Shown piece by piece: positions 36,722 through 46,472 of a stretch of 64,000 nt of DNA. Position numbers and translations under genes: made by a program. Where the stretch lies: NCBI RefSeq assembly GCF_947090785.1, contig NZ_OX352320.1:2965001-3029000 (forward strand). The letters are read 5' to 3'. Origin of the DNA: Rheinheimera sp. MM224 (GTDB lineage Bacteria; Pseudomonadota; Gammaproteobacteria; Enterobacterales; Alteromonadaceae). The stretch's first letter is position 1. Every line of letters begins with the position of its first letter. Under the pieces are notes generated by a model. It was not told the DNA's origin. It made no database searches and saw only the letters and a list, made by a program, of their open reading frames with translations.

Positions 36722-38185
36722 ATGTCATTTTCTGCTTTGGGTTTAAACCCTGCTTTGGTTGAGGCCGTACATCAGGCCGGTTATACCCAACCTACCCCTA
36801 TTCAACAACAGGCCATTCCTGCTGTGTTACAGCGCCGTGATCTGTTGGCTGCCGCTCAAACCGGCACAGGCAAAACAGCCAGCTTTGTATTACCTATACT
36901 GCAAATTTTATCAGCACAGCCTATTCAGAAACCTCGCCCGGTGAAGGCACTGATTTTAACGCCAACCCGTGAACTGGCGGCGCAGATTGAAGAACAAATT
37001 CAAAAGTACGGTAAAGAATTAAGCCCTAAATTAAAACACCATGTGGTGTTTGGTGGCGTCAGCATTAACCCACAAATGATGGCTTTACGTGGTGGTGTGG
37101 ATATTTTAACCGCCACTCCTGGCCGTTTATTGGATTTATTAAGCCAAAACGCGTTAAAGCTGGACCAGGTGCAAATGCTGGTTCTGGACGAAGCCGACCG
37201 TATGTTGGATATGGGCTTTATCCGCGATTTGAAAAAAATTCTGGCCTTGCTGCCAAAAGTACGTCAAAACCTGTTGTTTTCAGCCACGTTCAGCAATGAA
37301 ATTAAAGGCTTAACTCAGGGCCTGCTGCAAAACCCGCTAATGATCCAGGTCACACCGGAAAATACGACTGTTGAAAAAATTGAACAGCAGGTATATTTGC
37401 TGGGTAAAGGCCAGAAAACTGCCGCTTTATGTCAGTTAATTACTGAAAACAAATGGCAACAGGTACTGGTATTTATGCCAACCAAACATGAAGCCAACCG
37501 TTTAAGTGAACAGCTGACCTTTGCTGGTATTCCATCTGCAGCTTTGCATGGCAATAAAAGCCAGAATGCCCGTACTAAAGCTTTGGCCGACTTTAAAGCC
37601 AACGAACTTCAGGTGTTAGTAGCGACCGACGTTGCTGCCCGTGGTATCGATATTTCCCAGCTGCCTTATGTAGTGAACTTTGCATTACCACGTTCACCAG
37701 CAGATTACGTGCATCGTATAGGTCGTACTGGTCGTGCCGGTAAATCTGGTTTAGCCGTGTCTTTTGTCGCACCTGATGAAGTACCACAGTTAAGACAAGT
37801 TGAGCGTTTGATTGGTATTAAACTGCCAAGCCAGAGCATGAATCCGGATCCGTTACCGGATGCTGTGACTGCTATTGCGAAAGCACCACGGCCGCCTCGT
37901 CCTGTGCGTAAGCCACAAGGTGAAAGCGCGAACAGCAATAAACCACGAGCCAATGGCGGACAAAAACCAGCCTCAGGTCAAAAACCTGGCCAAGGTCAGA
38001 GCCAAGGCCAAGGTCAAAAAACAGCGCAAGCGCCAAAGCCTCCACGCCGCTTTGAAGCACCAAAAACACCAGGTATTCAGACTCAGGCAGCCGGTCATAT
38101 GGCCACACCTGCGGCTGAACATAACAACGGCAACGGTCAACGTCGTCGCTTTAAACCAAAGCCTAAAGCCACCACAGCGGCTTAA
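36722..38185 (+). CDS. rhlE: DEAD-box ATP-dependent RNA helicase, RhlE type
   Basis: All DEAD-box motifs are in order: Q motif ([14 protein letters not shown]), Walker [10 protein letters not shown] (44-52), [23 protein letters not shown] in LFSATFS, and the C-terminal helicase motifs [12 protein letters not shown] and [10 protein letters not shown]. The ATG at 36722 gives the canonical RhlE start [10 protein letters not shown]; a TTG at 36710 has no support. The last 110 residues are a low-complexity tail rich in Lys, Pro, Gln and Gly, with repeated GQ and KP words, that should bind RNA without sequence preference. RhlE remodels RNA in ribosome assembly and decay. A pseudouridine synthase gene follows 29 bp downstream. 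Confidence 0.92.
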   Translation: MSFSALGLNPALVEAVHQAGYTQPTPIQQQAIPAVLQRRDLLAAAQTGTGKTASFVLPILQILSAQPIQKPRPVKALILTPTRELAAQIEEQIQKYGKELSPKLKHHVVFGGVSINPQMMALRGGVDILTATPGRLLDLLSQNALKLDQVQMLVLDEADRMLDMGFIRDLKKILALLPKVRQNLLFSATFSNEIKGLTQGLLQNPLMIQVTPENTTVEKIEQQVYLLGKGQKTAALCQLITENKWQQVLVFMPTKHEANRLSEQLTFAGIPSAALHGNKSQNARTKALADFKANELQVLVATDVAARGIDISQLPYVVNFALPRSPADYVHRIGRTGRAGKSGLAVSFVAPDEVPQLRQVERLIGIKLPSQSMNPDPLPDAVTAIAKAPRPPRPVRKPQGESANSNKPRANGGQKPASGQKPGQGQSQGQGQKTAQAPKPPRRFEAPKTPGIQTQAAGHMATPAAEHNNGNGQRRRFKPKPKATTAA

Positions 38186-38214
38186 GTGACTTGGGTATAC
38201 CAGGTAAAAGGCGG

Positions 38215-38901
38215 ATGAAAATTCGTTTAGCCAAATACCTGGCCGACCATGGCCTTTGTTCAAGACGAGCCGCATCGAGGCTGATTGACGAAGGCCGGGT
38301 TTTGGTGAATCACCGCCCCGCCAATCATATTGATCATGTAGACGCTGACGACCTTATTCTGGTTGATGAGCAACCTTTTGCTGCTATCACTGAAAAACAT
38401 TATCTGCTGTACCACAAGCCTGTCGGAATAGACTGCAACCTCAATCCTGAAAAAGCCGACAGCTTGTATCATCTGCTGCAGCAATTCCCTATGCGGCTGT
38501 TTCCGGTTGGACGACTGGATAAAGACTCCTGTGGTTTAGTGCTGCTAACCAATGACGGCGAACTGGCACAACGTTTGTTGCACCCTGATTTTTATCACGA
38601 AAAAACCTATCAGGTGACAGTGGATAAAGCCCTGACAACCCTGGCTTTAGAGCAACTGGCGTCCGGTGTTAGTTGGACAGTCGGCCCTCATAGCTATCAG
38701 TCCCGTCCTTGTCAGGTGACCCAACTTAGCTCCAATCGTTTTGAAATTGTGCTGACCCAGGGCTTAAACCGGCAAATCCGCTATATGTGCCGCACTCAAG
38801 GTTTTAAAGTGCTGCAGCTAAAACGTATTGCTCTTGCCAACTTTAGCCTCGCCAATCTGGCTGAAGGTTGTTTTCAAACCGTCAGCCTGAGCGCAGACTA
38901 A
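38215..38901 (+). CDS. Pseudouridine synthase of the RsuA/RluF group
   Basis: An S4 RNA-binding domain covers residues 1-50 (IRLAKYLADHGLCSRRAASRLIDEGRVLVN) and is followed by the synthase domain, with the catalytic Asp102 in GRLDKDSCGLVLLTNDGEL and the C-terminal QGLNRQIRYMCR. These fit the RluF / RsuA group, which converts uridine to pseudouridine in rRNA or tRNA. The 228 residues are shorter than E. coli RluF (290), which has a basic tail missing here. GGCGG precedes the ATG at 38215. It is close behind rhlE, so both genes for RNA work may be co-transcribed. Confidence 0.85.
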   Translation: MKIRLAKYLADHGLCSRRAASRLIDEGRVLVNHRPANHIDHVDADDLILVDEQPFAAITEKHYLLYHKPVGIDCNLNPEKADSLYHLLQQFPMRLFPVGRLDKDSCGLVLLTNDGELAQRLLHPDFYHEKTYQVTVDKALTTLALEQLASGVSWTVGPHSYQSRPCQVTQLSSNRFEIVLTQGLNRQIRYMCRTQGFKVLQLKRIALANFSLANLAEGCFQTVSLSAD

Positions 38902-38969
38902 AACGGGTTATCAATATCCATTTTGTGTTGTAGAGTGAGTCTTCATAAAACTACTGAAAAGGAAACAAA

Positions 38970-39383
38970 ATGAAGAACTTAGCACTCTGGGTCTTTACTG
39001 CTTTCTGCTGCGTTGCTTTACCCTCAATAGCCTCGGAGCCTGCATCACTGCAAGGCAGCTGGACACTCAAATCTGCGGTTTACACCAAAGCCGATGGCAC
39101 TGTGATCAACTTGTCAGGCGAGGATCTGAAATCAGTGAAAGTCTTGTCCAAAAGCTATTTCAGTTTTGTCACAGTCAATAAAGACGGCAGTTTCAGTAGC
39201 GCCTTAACAGGCACTTACCAGTTGAAAGGCAATAACTATCACGAAACGCCACAAACAGGTTCAGTCGCCAGCATGCTAAATAAAACCTATGAATTTAAAG
39301 CCAAAGTTGAAGGCGATCTCTGGCATCACAGTGGTATGGAAGATGGAATGAAAATTGAGGAGGTCTGGGTAAGACTGGATTAA
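38970..39383 (+). CDS. Hypothetical exported protein with lipocalin-like pattern, 137 aa
   Basis: A signal peptide (1-21, ending PSIAS) precedes a domain that begins LQGSWTLKSAVYTKADGTV and contains 'KSYFSFVTVNKDG..SALTGTYQLKGNNYHETPQTGS', close to the lipocalin-like / DUF4488 pattern ('G.W.l......k.i....f.f......G.Y...gn.Y.E'). It is probably periplasmic and may bind a small hydrophobic ligand, but this is by resemblance only. AAAAGGAAAC precedes the ATG. It is a separate transcription unit after the pseudouridine synthase gene, convergent with the MFS gene. Confidence 0.65.
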   Translation: MKNLALWVFTAFCCVALPSIASEPASLQGSWTLKSAVYTKADGTVINLSGEDLKSVKVLSKSYFSFVTVNKDGSFSSALTGTYQLKGNNYHETPQTGSVASMLNKTYEFKAKVEGDLWHHSGMEDGMKIEEVWVRLD

Positions 39384-39399
39384 TCTGGCACGGGCTAAA

Positions 39400-40587
39400 T
39401 TAGCCTGACTCAGCCTTTGCGCTACGTTTTAACCAAAGGCTGAGCAACAAAGTCAGCATAAACATCAGCAAGGAGCCAGCCACTACCCCATTCCAGCCCC
39501 AATGCTGCCAGAATGGCGATAAATACAAACCACCAGAGCTAGCGCCCAGATAATAAAACACCAGATACAAAGCGCTGGCACTGGCTTTGGCTTTAACCGC
39601 CTGCTGATTGACCCAACTGCTGGCCAGCGAATGACAGAGGAAAAAGCCAAAGGCACTGATAAAAAAACCAAACACAATCAACGTCAAGGCATTAAAAGCC
39701 GTCAGCACTGTGCCCAGCATCATAATGGCTATGCCCAGCGCCATACCTAAAGCAGGATGAATTCGCTGCCCCACTTTGCCGGATAAAGCAGAACCTACAG
39801 TGCCGGTTAAATAGGTAATAAATAACAAACCTATCCAACCGCTTGATAACAAATATGGGGCATCAGATAAGCGGAAAGCCACAAAAGTGTACTGATTTAA
39901 AAAGATAAAAAAGTTAAGGCCACCAATAAGATAAGTCAGCAACAAGGTTTTCTGGCGTAAATGAAACCAGTTGTCCGACATGGCTTGTTTTAGCTGAAAC
40001 GGCTGCTTTTGAAAATAGCTGGATTTAGGCAGATAACGCCAGACCAGATAAGTACAGAGCGCACTACCCAGCCCCATAGGCCAGAACACCCATTGCCAGT
40101 GATTCATTTCAGCAAACCAGCCTGACAACAAACGCCCACTTATGCCGCCCAACGAATTGGCACTGATGTAATAGCCGACGGCCACCACCATGGCCGTTTT
40201 ACTGAACTCTTCGCCCATATAAGCGATAGCAATAGCAGGTAGTCCACCTAAACAAAAGCCCTGCAAAGCTCGCAGCACTAAGAGTGAGTGGTAGGATTCG
40301 ACCTGAGTCAGCGCCAGCGTGCTCAGCGCCATACCGCCCAGACTCCAGAGCAATAAAGTACGCCGACCATAAGAATCCGACAAGGCGCCATACACCAGTA
40401 AAGACAAGCCTAGAGCCAGCGTGCCTATGGCATAACTCCAGCTGGTTTGTAGTGGTGTCAGCTGAAATTCACGGCTTAACAGCGGCAATAACGGTTGCAA
40501 CATATGCAGGTTGGCAAACACAAATACAGCAGCCAGACAAAGCGCAAAACTGGCAGCGTAAAAAGCAGGAGTGTTTTTTTCAATCAT
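39400..40587 (-). CDS. MFS transporter, YnfM-like
   Basis: Twelve hydrophobic segments and the motif A loop YGALSDSYGRRTLLL identify a major facilitator. The order PLLPLLSREFQLTPLQTSWSYAIGTLALGL and the helix 10-11 text match the YnfM group of small-molecule exporters (about 400 residues). Start at 40587 gives MIEKNTPAFYAASF; two earlier in-frame ATG codons at 40605 and 40629 are possible, and none has a strong ribosome site. It is divergent from the DUF885 gene. Substrate unknown; an exporter of sugars, arabinose-like or drugs, cannot be distinguished. Confidence 0.82.
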   Translation of the reverse strand: MIEKNTPAFYAASFALCLAAVFVFANLHMLQPLLPLLSREFQLTPLQTSWSYAIGTLALGLSLLVYGALSDSYGRRTLLLWSLGGMALSTLALTQVESYHSLLVLRALQGFCLGGLPAIAIAYMGEEFSKTAMVVAVGYYISANSLGGISGRLLSGWFAEMNHWQWVFWPMGLGSALCTYLVWRYLPKSSYFQKQPFQLKQAMSDNWFHLRQKTLLLTYLIGGLNFFIFLNQYTFVAFRLSDAPYLLSSGWIGLLFITYLTGTVGSALSGKVGQRIHPALGMALGIAIMMLGTVLTAFNALTLIVFGFFISAFGFFLCHSLASSWVNQQAVKAKASASALYLVFYYLGASSGGLYLSPFWQHWGWNGVVAGSLLMFMLTLLLSLWLKRSAKAESG

Positions 40588-40763
40588 AGTGTTCGTCAAC
40601 AACATTGAGCCAGAGAAACGACTCCCCAAAGATGGCTAAGTATACCGCGAACAAGCCAATTTTTACTTTGTTTTACCGCAAATGCCTGTCGTACTGCTGA
40701 AATGAGCTCAGGCAAAGCGTAAGATAAGCCACACCTTACGCACTCAAACCACAAGGAAAAACT

Positions 40764-42635
40764 ATGCGTCTCTCTTTTCTGGCTCTGACCATCAGCGGCC
40801 TGTTATTGACCGGCTGTAACGATGCCCCAAAACAAGTTGAATCAACCACAACAACCACACCAGTCGCAGCTGTTGTTCCGGCCACTCTAACTGCAGATCA
40901 ACTGTATCAGCAGGCCACCCAAATACTGTTTCAGGCTCGCGCCTTAAATGCCTCAGCTTTGGGTTTATCTGAAGACGTAGTAGGCAAAGCCTTTAACACC
41001 GAACTGGAAAACTATAGCGCTGAAGCCGAAAGCCAACTTCGCAAAAATCTGACTGCTATTGCGACCCAACTTGCAGCACTTCCGGTGCCAGCAGATGCTG
41101 TTGATGCTGAAAACCAAGCTGTGATGCTAAATATTATGCAGTACTACGCGGGCAGCAAAGAGTTTCCGCAAGGTTATATCGACTCCTGGATGGGACACTC
41201 GGCTTTTGTCGTCAATCAGATCAATGGCCCCACTATCGATATGGCTGGCGCATTACAAAACTCTCATCCAATCAGCAATGAGCAGGACGCAAAAAACTAC
41301 TTAAGCCGCTTGGAGAAATTTGGCGCTGCGTTAAAAGCTGTTGAACAGCGTTTTGTCTCTGACGCTGCAACTGGTTGGATAGCACCTAAAGTACTGCTGG
41401 AGAAATCACTGCCTATTTTGGATGGTTACGCCAGTGGTGAAGTGACAGAGCATGTGCTGTACAAAGATTTTGCGAAAAAACTGGATGGTCTGAAAGATTT
41501 AACTGCAGAAGCAAAACAGCAGTATCTGACCTCAGCCGCCCTTTTAGTACAAAAGCAAGTGCAGGCGGGTTATCAGCAACTCGCTGCAGCAGTGCGGGCT
41601 GAACTGCCAAAAGCCAGAATAGAGTCTGGTATTTGGGCTCAACCTGATGGTGAGAAGTTTTATGCATATTCAGTTAAACAGCTGGGTGATACCAACCTGA
41701 CACCAGAGCAAATTCACCAGATAGGTTTGGATGAGGTGGCCCGTATCAGTCAGGAAATGGACAGTATCTTAAAGTCTGAGGGTTATAAAGACGGCACTGT
41801 CGGCGCTCGTATGACGGCACTGAATGGCGAAGCACGGTTTTTATATGAAGATTCAGACGCTGGCCGTCAGCAGGTGCTGGATGACCTAAATAAATACATA
41901 GCTGAAATTAATCTGCGGATGCCGGAGCTTTTTGCCACTAAACCGCCTTATCCGGTGGAAGTACGCCGTATTCCGGTAGAAATTCAGGACAGCGCTGCTG
42001 GTGGCCAATACAGCTCTCCAGCCATTGATGGCAGTAAACCTGGTATTTATTGGATTAACCTGCGCGATATTAAAGCCAATGCCAAATTTGATTTAAAAAC
42101 CCTGACCTACCATGAAGCCAATCCGGGCCATCACTGGCAGGTTGCTTTGAATTTAGCTCAGGAGCATTTGCCTCTGCTGCGCCGTGTTGCGCCATACAAC
42201 AGTTATGTAGAAGGCTGGGCTTTGTATTCAGAGCTGGTTGCTAAAGAAATGGGCATGTACAAAGATGACCCTTTTGGTGATTTAGGCCGACTGAAAGCCG
42301 AGTTATTCCGCTCTGTGCGCTTGGTCGTAGACACTGGCATGCATGCGAAAAAATGGACCCGTGAACAAGCTATAGCCTATATGGCAGAAACCACTGGCAC
42401 CACAGAGTCTGATGTAGTGTCTGAAATCGAACGTTATATGGCATGGCCTGGTCAGGCTTTGGGCTACAAGCTGGGTATGTTGAAGATTGTGGAATTGCGC
42501 GCTTATGCGAAAGAGCAGCTAGGCGACAACTTCGATATTAAAGCCTTTCACGATTTAGTTTTGTTAGGTGGCGCTGTGCCTATGTCGGTGCTGGATACTA
42601 AAGTGAAAAACTGGGTGGCCAGCCAGAAAGCATAA
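40764..42635 (+). CDS. DUF885 family lipoprotein, putative metallopeptidase
   Basis: The start MRLSFLALTISGLLLTGC carries a lipobox with Cys18, so the protein is anchored by lipid. The 623-residue body is DUF885, with the HEANPGHH motif at residues 450-457, a variant zinc-site pattern (HExxPGHH) shared with carboxypeptidase-like M32/M3-type folds. A conserved Glu comes later in the YVEGWALYSELVAKEMG segment, which fits a third metal ligand. It is likely a periplasmic peptidase of unknown substrate. A terminator at 42643 ends the unit. Confidence 0.85.
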   Translation: MRLSFLALTISGLLLTGCNDAPKQVESTTTTTPVAAVVPATLTADQLYQQATQILFQARALNASALGLSEDVVGKAFNTELENYSAEAESQLRKNLTAIATQLAALPVPADAVDAENQAVMLNIMQYYAGSKEFPQGYIDSWMGHSAFVVNQINGPTIDMAGALQNSHPISNEQDAKNYLSRLEKFGAALKAVEQRFVSDAATGWIAPKVLLEKSLPILDGYASGEVTEHVLYKDFAKKLDGLKDLTAEAKQQYLTSAALLVQKQVQAGYQQLAAAVRAELPKARIESGIWAQPDGEKFYAYSVKQLGDTNLTPEQIHQIGLDEVARISQEMDSILKSEGYKDGTVGARMTALNGEARFLYEDSDAGRQQVLDDLNKYIAEINLRMPELFATKPPYPVEVRRIPVEIQDSAAGGQYSSPAIDGSKPGIYWINLRDIKANAKFDLKTLTYHEANPGHHWQVALNLAQEHLPLLRRVAPYNSYVEGWALYSELVAKEMGMYKDDPFGDLGRLKAELFRSVRLVVDTGMHAKKWTREQAIAYMAETTGTTESDVVSEIERYMAWPGQALGYKLGMLKIVELRAYAKEQLGDNFDIKAFHDLVLLGGAVPMSVLDTKVKNWVASQKA

Positions 42636-42642
42636 AACTAAA

Positions 42643-42681
42643 TTGGGGCAGAAGTTAGATTCTGCCCCAAAGCTCTTCGTT
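42643..42681. terminator. Terminator between convergent DUF885 and CNNM genes
   Basis: TTGGGGCAGAA (42643-42653) and TTCTGCCCCAA (42660-42670) form a perfect 11-bp stem, followed by a T-rich stretch (CGTTTTTT). Confidence 0.8.
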
Positions 42682-42691
42682 TTTTAAGCCT

Positions 42692-44005
42692 TTAACCGCC
42701 AGCCTGCTCACCTTGCTCTGCCACTTTGACTTTAGTCACCAGTAACTGGTCAATTTTGTAACTGTCGATATCGACCACTTCAAACTTGTAACCCTGGAAG
42801 ATCACAAAGTCAGTGCGCTTAGGGATTTTACGCAGCATATACATCATAAAACCGGCAATGGTTTCATAATTCTCGTCGTCCGGAAAACTGTCAATATCAA
42901 AGACTCGCATCACATCATCCAGCGGCGTTAAACCTTCCACCAGCCATGACGCTTCATCACGCTGTACTATTTGCTCTTCGTCCGAATTGACCAGCTCACC
43001 CATGACGATGCTCATCACATCTTTAAGTGTCACCATACCTACGGTTAAAGCGTATTCGTTCAGCACCACAGCAAAGTCAATGCCACTGGATTTAAAATGC
43101 GCCAGCACCTCATACAGTGACAAGGAATCAGGCACTATTAAAGGGGTATGGATCATGCCTTCTTTGAGTAAATTAATAGGCTGCTGATGCAACACCTGCA
43201 TCAGAATATCGCGACTGTCGACATAACCCACCACTTTATCCAGACTGTCATCGCAGACAATAAATTTGGCGTGTGGATGTTCGGCGATTTTGTTTTTGAT
43301 GCTCTCGGCTGTTTCTTTTAAATTAAAATAAATTAAGCTTTCGCGCGCCGTCATGGCGGACGTGACAGTGCGGGAGTCCATATCAAATACGTTCTCCAGC
43401 AAAGTGCGTTCCTGCTGTTGTAAGACACCAGCCTGAGCACCTTCATCCATCATGGCCACTATATCTTCAGGCGTAATTTGATCGATACGTTGCATTGGCA
43501 CGTTAAAGAGTTTAAAGACCAGATTCGCCAGGCTATTAAAAAACCAGACCAGAGGTTTAAAAATAACCAGCATCAATAACACAAGGTTCACCACCGAAAT
43601 GGCTACTTTTTCCGGCGACAACATCGCCAGGCGTTTTGGCATTAAATCGGCAAACAAAATAAACAAGGCGGTGACAAAAAATACCGACAAACCAAAGGCG
43701 ATGCCTTCATTAGCCGGGCTTTCAAAAAATAAATTCAGCAAGCTCAGGATGTAAGGTGTAAATGCAGCTTCACCTAAAATACCCCCTAAGATAGCCACAG
43801 CATTTAAGCCAATCTGGGCTATGGTGAAAAAGCTACCGGGGTTAGACTGCAGCTGTAACACCAGGGCTGCGCGCGGTTCACCGTCTGACGCCAATTGTTT
43901 TAAGCGAATTTTGCGTGAAGCAGCTAAGGCTATTTCAGACATGGAAAAGAAGGCACTGGCACTGATCAGCAGCAACATAATCAGTAAATTTTCTAGCAGG
44001 GACAT
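42692..44005 (-). CDS. CNNM/CorC-type hemolysin-family membrane protein
   Basis: The 437-residue protein has a DUF21 membrane domain (residues about 1-190, four hydrophobic segments), two CBS domains (about 205-330, ALTVGMVTLKDVMSIVMGEL in the second) and a C-terminal CorC_HlyC domain (about 345-430, EGLTPLDDVMRVFDI). This plan is that of YtfL/YoaE/CorC proteins that handle magnesium or other cations in the inner membrane. CBS domains sense adenosine nucleotides. The first helix, MSLLENLLIMLLLISASAFFSMSEIALAASRKIRLKQLA, is the family signature. It is a single-gene unit. Confidence 0.88.
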   Translation of the reverse strand: MSLLENLLIMLLLISASAFFSMSEIALAASRKIRLKQLASDGEPRAALVLQLQSNPGSFFTIAQIGLNAVAILGGILGEAAFTPYILSLLNLFFESPANEGIAFGLSVFFVTALFILFADLMPKRLAMLSPEKVAISVVNLVLLMLVIFKPLVWFFNSLANLVFKLFNVPMQRIDQITPEDIVAMMDEGAQAGVLQQQERTLLENVFDMDSRTVTSAMTARESLIYFNLKETAESIKNKIAEHPHAKFIVCDDSLDKVVGYVDSRDILMQVLHQQPINLLKEGMIHTPLIVPDSLSLYEVLAHFKSSGIDFAVVLNEYALTVGMVTLKDVMSIVMGELVNSDEEQIVQRDEASWLVEGLTPLDDVMRVFDIDSFPDDENYETIAGFMMYMLRKIPKRTDFVIFQGYKFEVVDIDSYKIDQLLVTKVKVAEQGEQAGG

Positions 44006-44155
44006 AAAATCACTCTTTGTTTCAACAGGCTTTGCATAAGCGAAAAGCCATCAGGTTTTAATGAAAATCACTATACCGCCCATCAGTATACGACTTAAAC
44101 TGTGTTTTCCCAGCATAAGCGCTTAAAAAATGTTTAAATTTGAACCAGTTACCCT

Positions 44156-44941
44156 ATGGCTGATTTAATACCCCGCATACAGCAAGCCTATTTTCGTAAC
44201 GGTCCGCAGCACAGATCCGGCGCCGACGTCAGCTTTTTGGATATAGTAAAAATTTTTGGTTTCCAAAGCATTAAAATTGGCCGCTGGGTCACAGCCGCCG
44301 AACAGCAACTGGCTGCTAACCTGTTTTTTGACGCTTTATCTGACCTGATGCTGCTGTTACAGGTGCCGGAACAAGTGATTTCACTGAACCAAAGCCTAAG
44401 CCTTAATTTTGGTATAGGTGGTCAACAAGGCAGCTGTGCTTTTTATCAGCCTCAGGGGCGTTTATTGGCTCTGGCCAAAAATGCCGGCGGAGGCAGTCTG
44501 GCGCATGAGTGGTTTCACGCCTTTGATCATTATATTTGCAGCAAATTATTTACCGATGAGCTTCCTGCTTCCGCTTTTGCCAGTTCCAGTTGGCTGAATA
44601 ATGCGGCAGTTTCCCCTCACCCGCTGAATCAGTATCTGGATCAAAGCTTTGCGGCGCTGTTTTTATCCGTCAGTGGCTCGGAACCGAATAACTACGTCAA
44701 AACTTCTGCCGCCTTTGATCAAAGCCATGGCATTTATTATTACGCCAAACCGGAAGAACTGGCCGCACGGGCTTTTGAACATATGCTGCAACAGCAACAG
44801 CTTAAAAACAGCTTTTTAGTCAGCGGTACCTTAAAAAGCAAAGCAGCTAAAGCGGGTTTATACCCGGACTCCGCTTTGTCTACTTTATTAGCCCAACACT
44901 GGCTCGGCTATTTTTCTTTGCTGGGCCGCGCACTGCGTTAA
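44156..44941 (+). CDS. CLCA_X-type protein with HExxH motif, 261 aa
   Basis: The protein fits a family named CLCA_X in databases (from memory), of unknown function. Residues 117-121 are HEWFH inside LAHEWFHAFDH, a classic zinc metallopeptidase HExxH site; a further acid in EELAARAFEHM (near 205) could be the third ligand, as in gluzincin-type sites. No signal peptide or membrane segment is visible, so it should act in the cytoplasm. The start at 44156 has no clear ribosome site. Function is open; a peptidase is inferred only from the motif. Confidence 0.72.
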   Translation: MADLIPRIQQAYFRNGPQHRSGADVSFLDIVKIFGFQSIKIGRWVTAAEQQLAANLFFDALSDLMLLLQVPEQVISLNQSLSLNFGIGGQQGSCAFYQPQGRLLALAKNAGGGSLAHEWFHAFDHYICSKLFTDELPASAFASSSWLNNAAVSPHPLNQYLDQSFAALFLSVSGSEPNNYVKTSAAFDQSHGIYYYAKPEELAARAFEHMLQQQQLKNSFLVSGTLKSKAAKAGLYPDSALSTLLAQHWLGYFSLLGRALR

Positions 44942-45033
44942 GTTCTGTTGTCCGTAAAAGCCATGGCACAAAAATTGAAATGCATCATGTACTCAGCAAA
45001 TACTGACGGTATTTTGACCAAAGGAGCGTAACG

Positions 45034-45291
45034 ATGAACACAACATGGCGCACAGAGCAACTACGTCGTTTGAATCAGACGATGAAAGCGATAGAGATAT
45101 TGGCGGAACATCCCGATTTGGCGGTGATATACCAAGGCAAAGCCTGGGTTTACCGTGACTTACTGGAGCTATCTGTCAGAATATTCAGGCTGGCTCAACA
45201 AGAAGGTTTTGATGTGCAGGCTTTTGAAGTGTGGTTTGCTAAAGATGCGGAACTATTTGCACATTATGGTCTGGAATGGCGGGTGGGTTGA
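45034..45291 (+). CDS. Hypothetical small protein, 85 aa
   Basis: AAAGGAGCG eight bases before the ATG is a strong ribosome site, and the 85-residue sequence has normal composition, so it is a real gene. It is charged and helical (MNTTWRTEQLRRLNQTMKAIEILAEHP), then has an aromatic segment (AVIYQGKAWVYRDLLEL), with no signal or membrane helix. No family is recognised. It stands 92 bp behind the CLCA_X gene and 105 bp ahead of the oxygenase gene. Function unknown. Confidence 0.7.
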   Translation: MNTTWRTEQLRRLNQTMKAIEILAEHPDLAVIYQGKAWVYRDLLELSVRIFRLAQQEGFDVQAFEVWFAKDAELFAHYGLEWRVG

Positions 45292-45396
45292 GCAGGTACT
45301 ACCTTATTCATCATTCATGATTTGCTCAGTAAGCAGACTACAAAATATTGTATCATCCGGCCATTGAGATAGTATTCCCCCTAAGTGGTCATCTTT

Positions 45397-46092
45397 ATGT
45401 GGCTGAATAAACAGCAAATTATCCCTTCAGCCCTCCGGGCTTACCGAAAGGCTTTAGTGCGATCAACACCGCATCATGTCGTAATTGATGGTTTATTTGA
45501 TCCAACCAAACTCGACGAAGTTGCTGATGTTTTACAGCAAGAACAACAGTGGAAAACGCAAAAACACAGCTACTCAGCGCTCTATGTGAATAATGAGACA
45601 TGGCAAGAAACGCCTGATACAGAACGTTTTGTACAGCGGGATCTTTGGCAGCGCCCTCTGCAAACTCCTGAAGACAGCAAGTCAACTACTGCGCTGGCAT
45701 TTCTACAATTCTTACGTGGTGACGAATTTATGTCGTTGTTATCTAAGATTTTTGATGTGCGAATCACGGACATCAATGTAGCCGAGCCTGAAATTAACAC
45801 TAACTTTTTTCGCTTAAGCGCCAGAGATTTTGTTAATCAGCATGCGGATGACTCACCGGGCCGGGAGGTCTGTATGCTGTTGTATCTCAATAAAGACTGG
45901 CAACAGGGTGATGGGGGTGAACTGATTTTTATGGGCGAAGCAGATAAACCCATTGCTATAGCGCCTGTCTACAATCGCTGCGTATTGTTTGATCCTTCAT
46001 CAGAAGGTTCAGAGCATTGGGTCAAGGCTTTGGCTAGCGAAGCTGATGCTGTGTATCGTTATAACCTGACTAGTTGGTATTGGTCGGAGTGA
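45397..46092 (+). CDS. 2-oxoglutarate-Fe(II) oxygenase family protein
   Basis: The 231-residue protein shows the jelly-roll iron site HxD...H: His149-x-Asp151 in NQHADD and His207 in SEHWV, with an Arg near the end (YRYNLTSWYW) able to hold 2-oxoglutarate. The family includes protein hydroxylases of the Ofd1/Tpa1 type and small-molecule hydroxylases; the substrate here is unknown. The start at 45397 (MWLNKQQIIPSALRAYRKAL) is preferred to the GTG at 45385. No terminator follows directly, but the repeats of 46137-46427 do. Regulation unknown. Confidence 0.82.
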   Translation: MWLNKQQIIPSALRAYRKALVRSTPHHVVIDGLFDPTKLDEVADVLQQEQQWKTQKHSYSALYVNNETWQETPDTERFVQRDLWQRPLQTPEDSKSTTALAFLQFLRGDEFMSLLSKIFDVRITDINVAEPEINTNFFRLSARDFVNQHADDSPGREVCMLLYLNKDWQQGDGGELIFMGEADKPIAIAPVYNRCVLFDPSSEGSEHWVKALASEADAVYRYNLTSWYWSE

Positions 46093-46136
46093 TGTGTTTG
46101 GCAAAAGTAAGGGGGCTAACCTAATCCTCAATCGAA

Positions 46137-46279
46137 GGTTTAAATGAAAAAGGCCCACGCTTTTGGCAGCTCTGAGGGATTGCCAGCACCATCCATGGCG
46201 CGGGCCGCGCTGAAGCGCGTCCAAATTCGCTCCGGGCGAATTTGTCGAACATAGGGTTCGAACCAAATCCTCACTCTCC
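46137..46279 (-). repeat. Tandem hairpin repeat downstream of tRNA-Ser, unit 1
   Basis: The unit is 143 bp and begins GGTTTAAATGAAAAAG on the plus strand. It contains the palindromes AAATTCGC/GCGAATTT (46223-46243), a GCGCG pair and CCATCCATGG. It is a close copy of unit 2 with scattered changes and small indels. Confidence 0.85.
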
Positions 46280-46427
46280 GGTTTAAATGAAAAAGCCCCG
46301 ATTTTGCGTGCCGAGGGATTGCCAGCACCATCCATGGTGCTGGCCCTACGGGCCGCGCTAAAGCGCGTCCAAATTCGCTCCCGGCGAATTTGTCGAACTA
46401 AGGGTCCGAACCAAATCCTCGCTCTCC
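46280..46427 (-). repeat. Tandem hairpin repeat downstream of tRNA-Ser, unit 2
   Basis: The unit is 148 bp and starts again with GGTTTAAATGAAAAAG. It carries the perfect stem CCAGCACC/GGTGCTGG and AAATTCGC/GCGAATTT. A third, partial copy begins at 46428 and runs into the terminator and the tRNA gene. Confidence 0.85.
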
Positions 46428-46436
46428 GGTTTAAAT

Positions 46437-46472
46437 GAAAAAGCCCCGAACTTTCGTCCGGGGCTTTTTCAT
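46437..46472 (-). terminator. Terminator of tRNA-Ser
   Basis: On the minus strand GCCCCGGACG-AAAG-TTCGGGGC forms a stem followed by TTTTTCATTT, 9 bases after the end of the tRNA. Confidence 0.8.
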
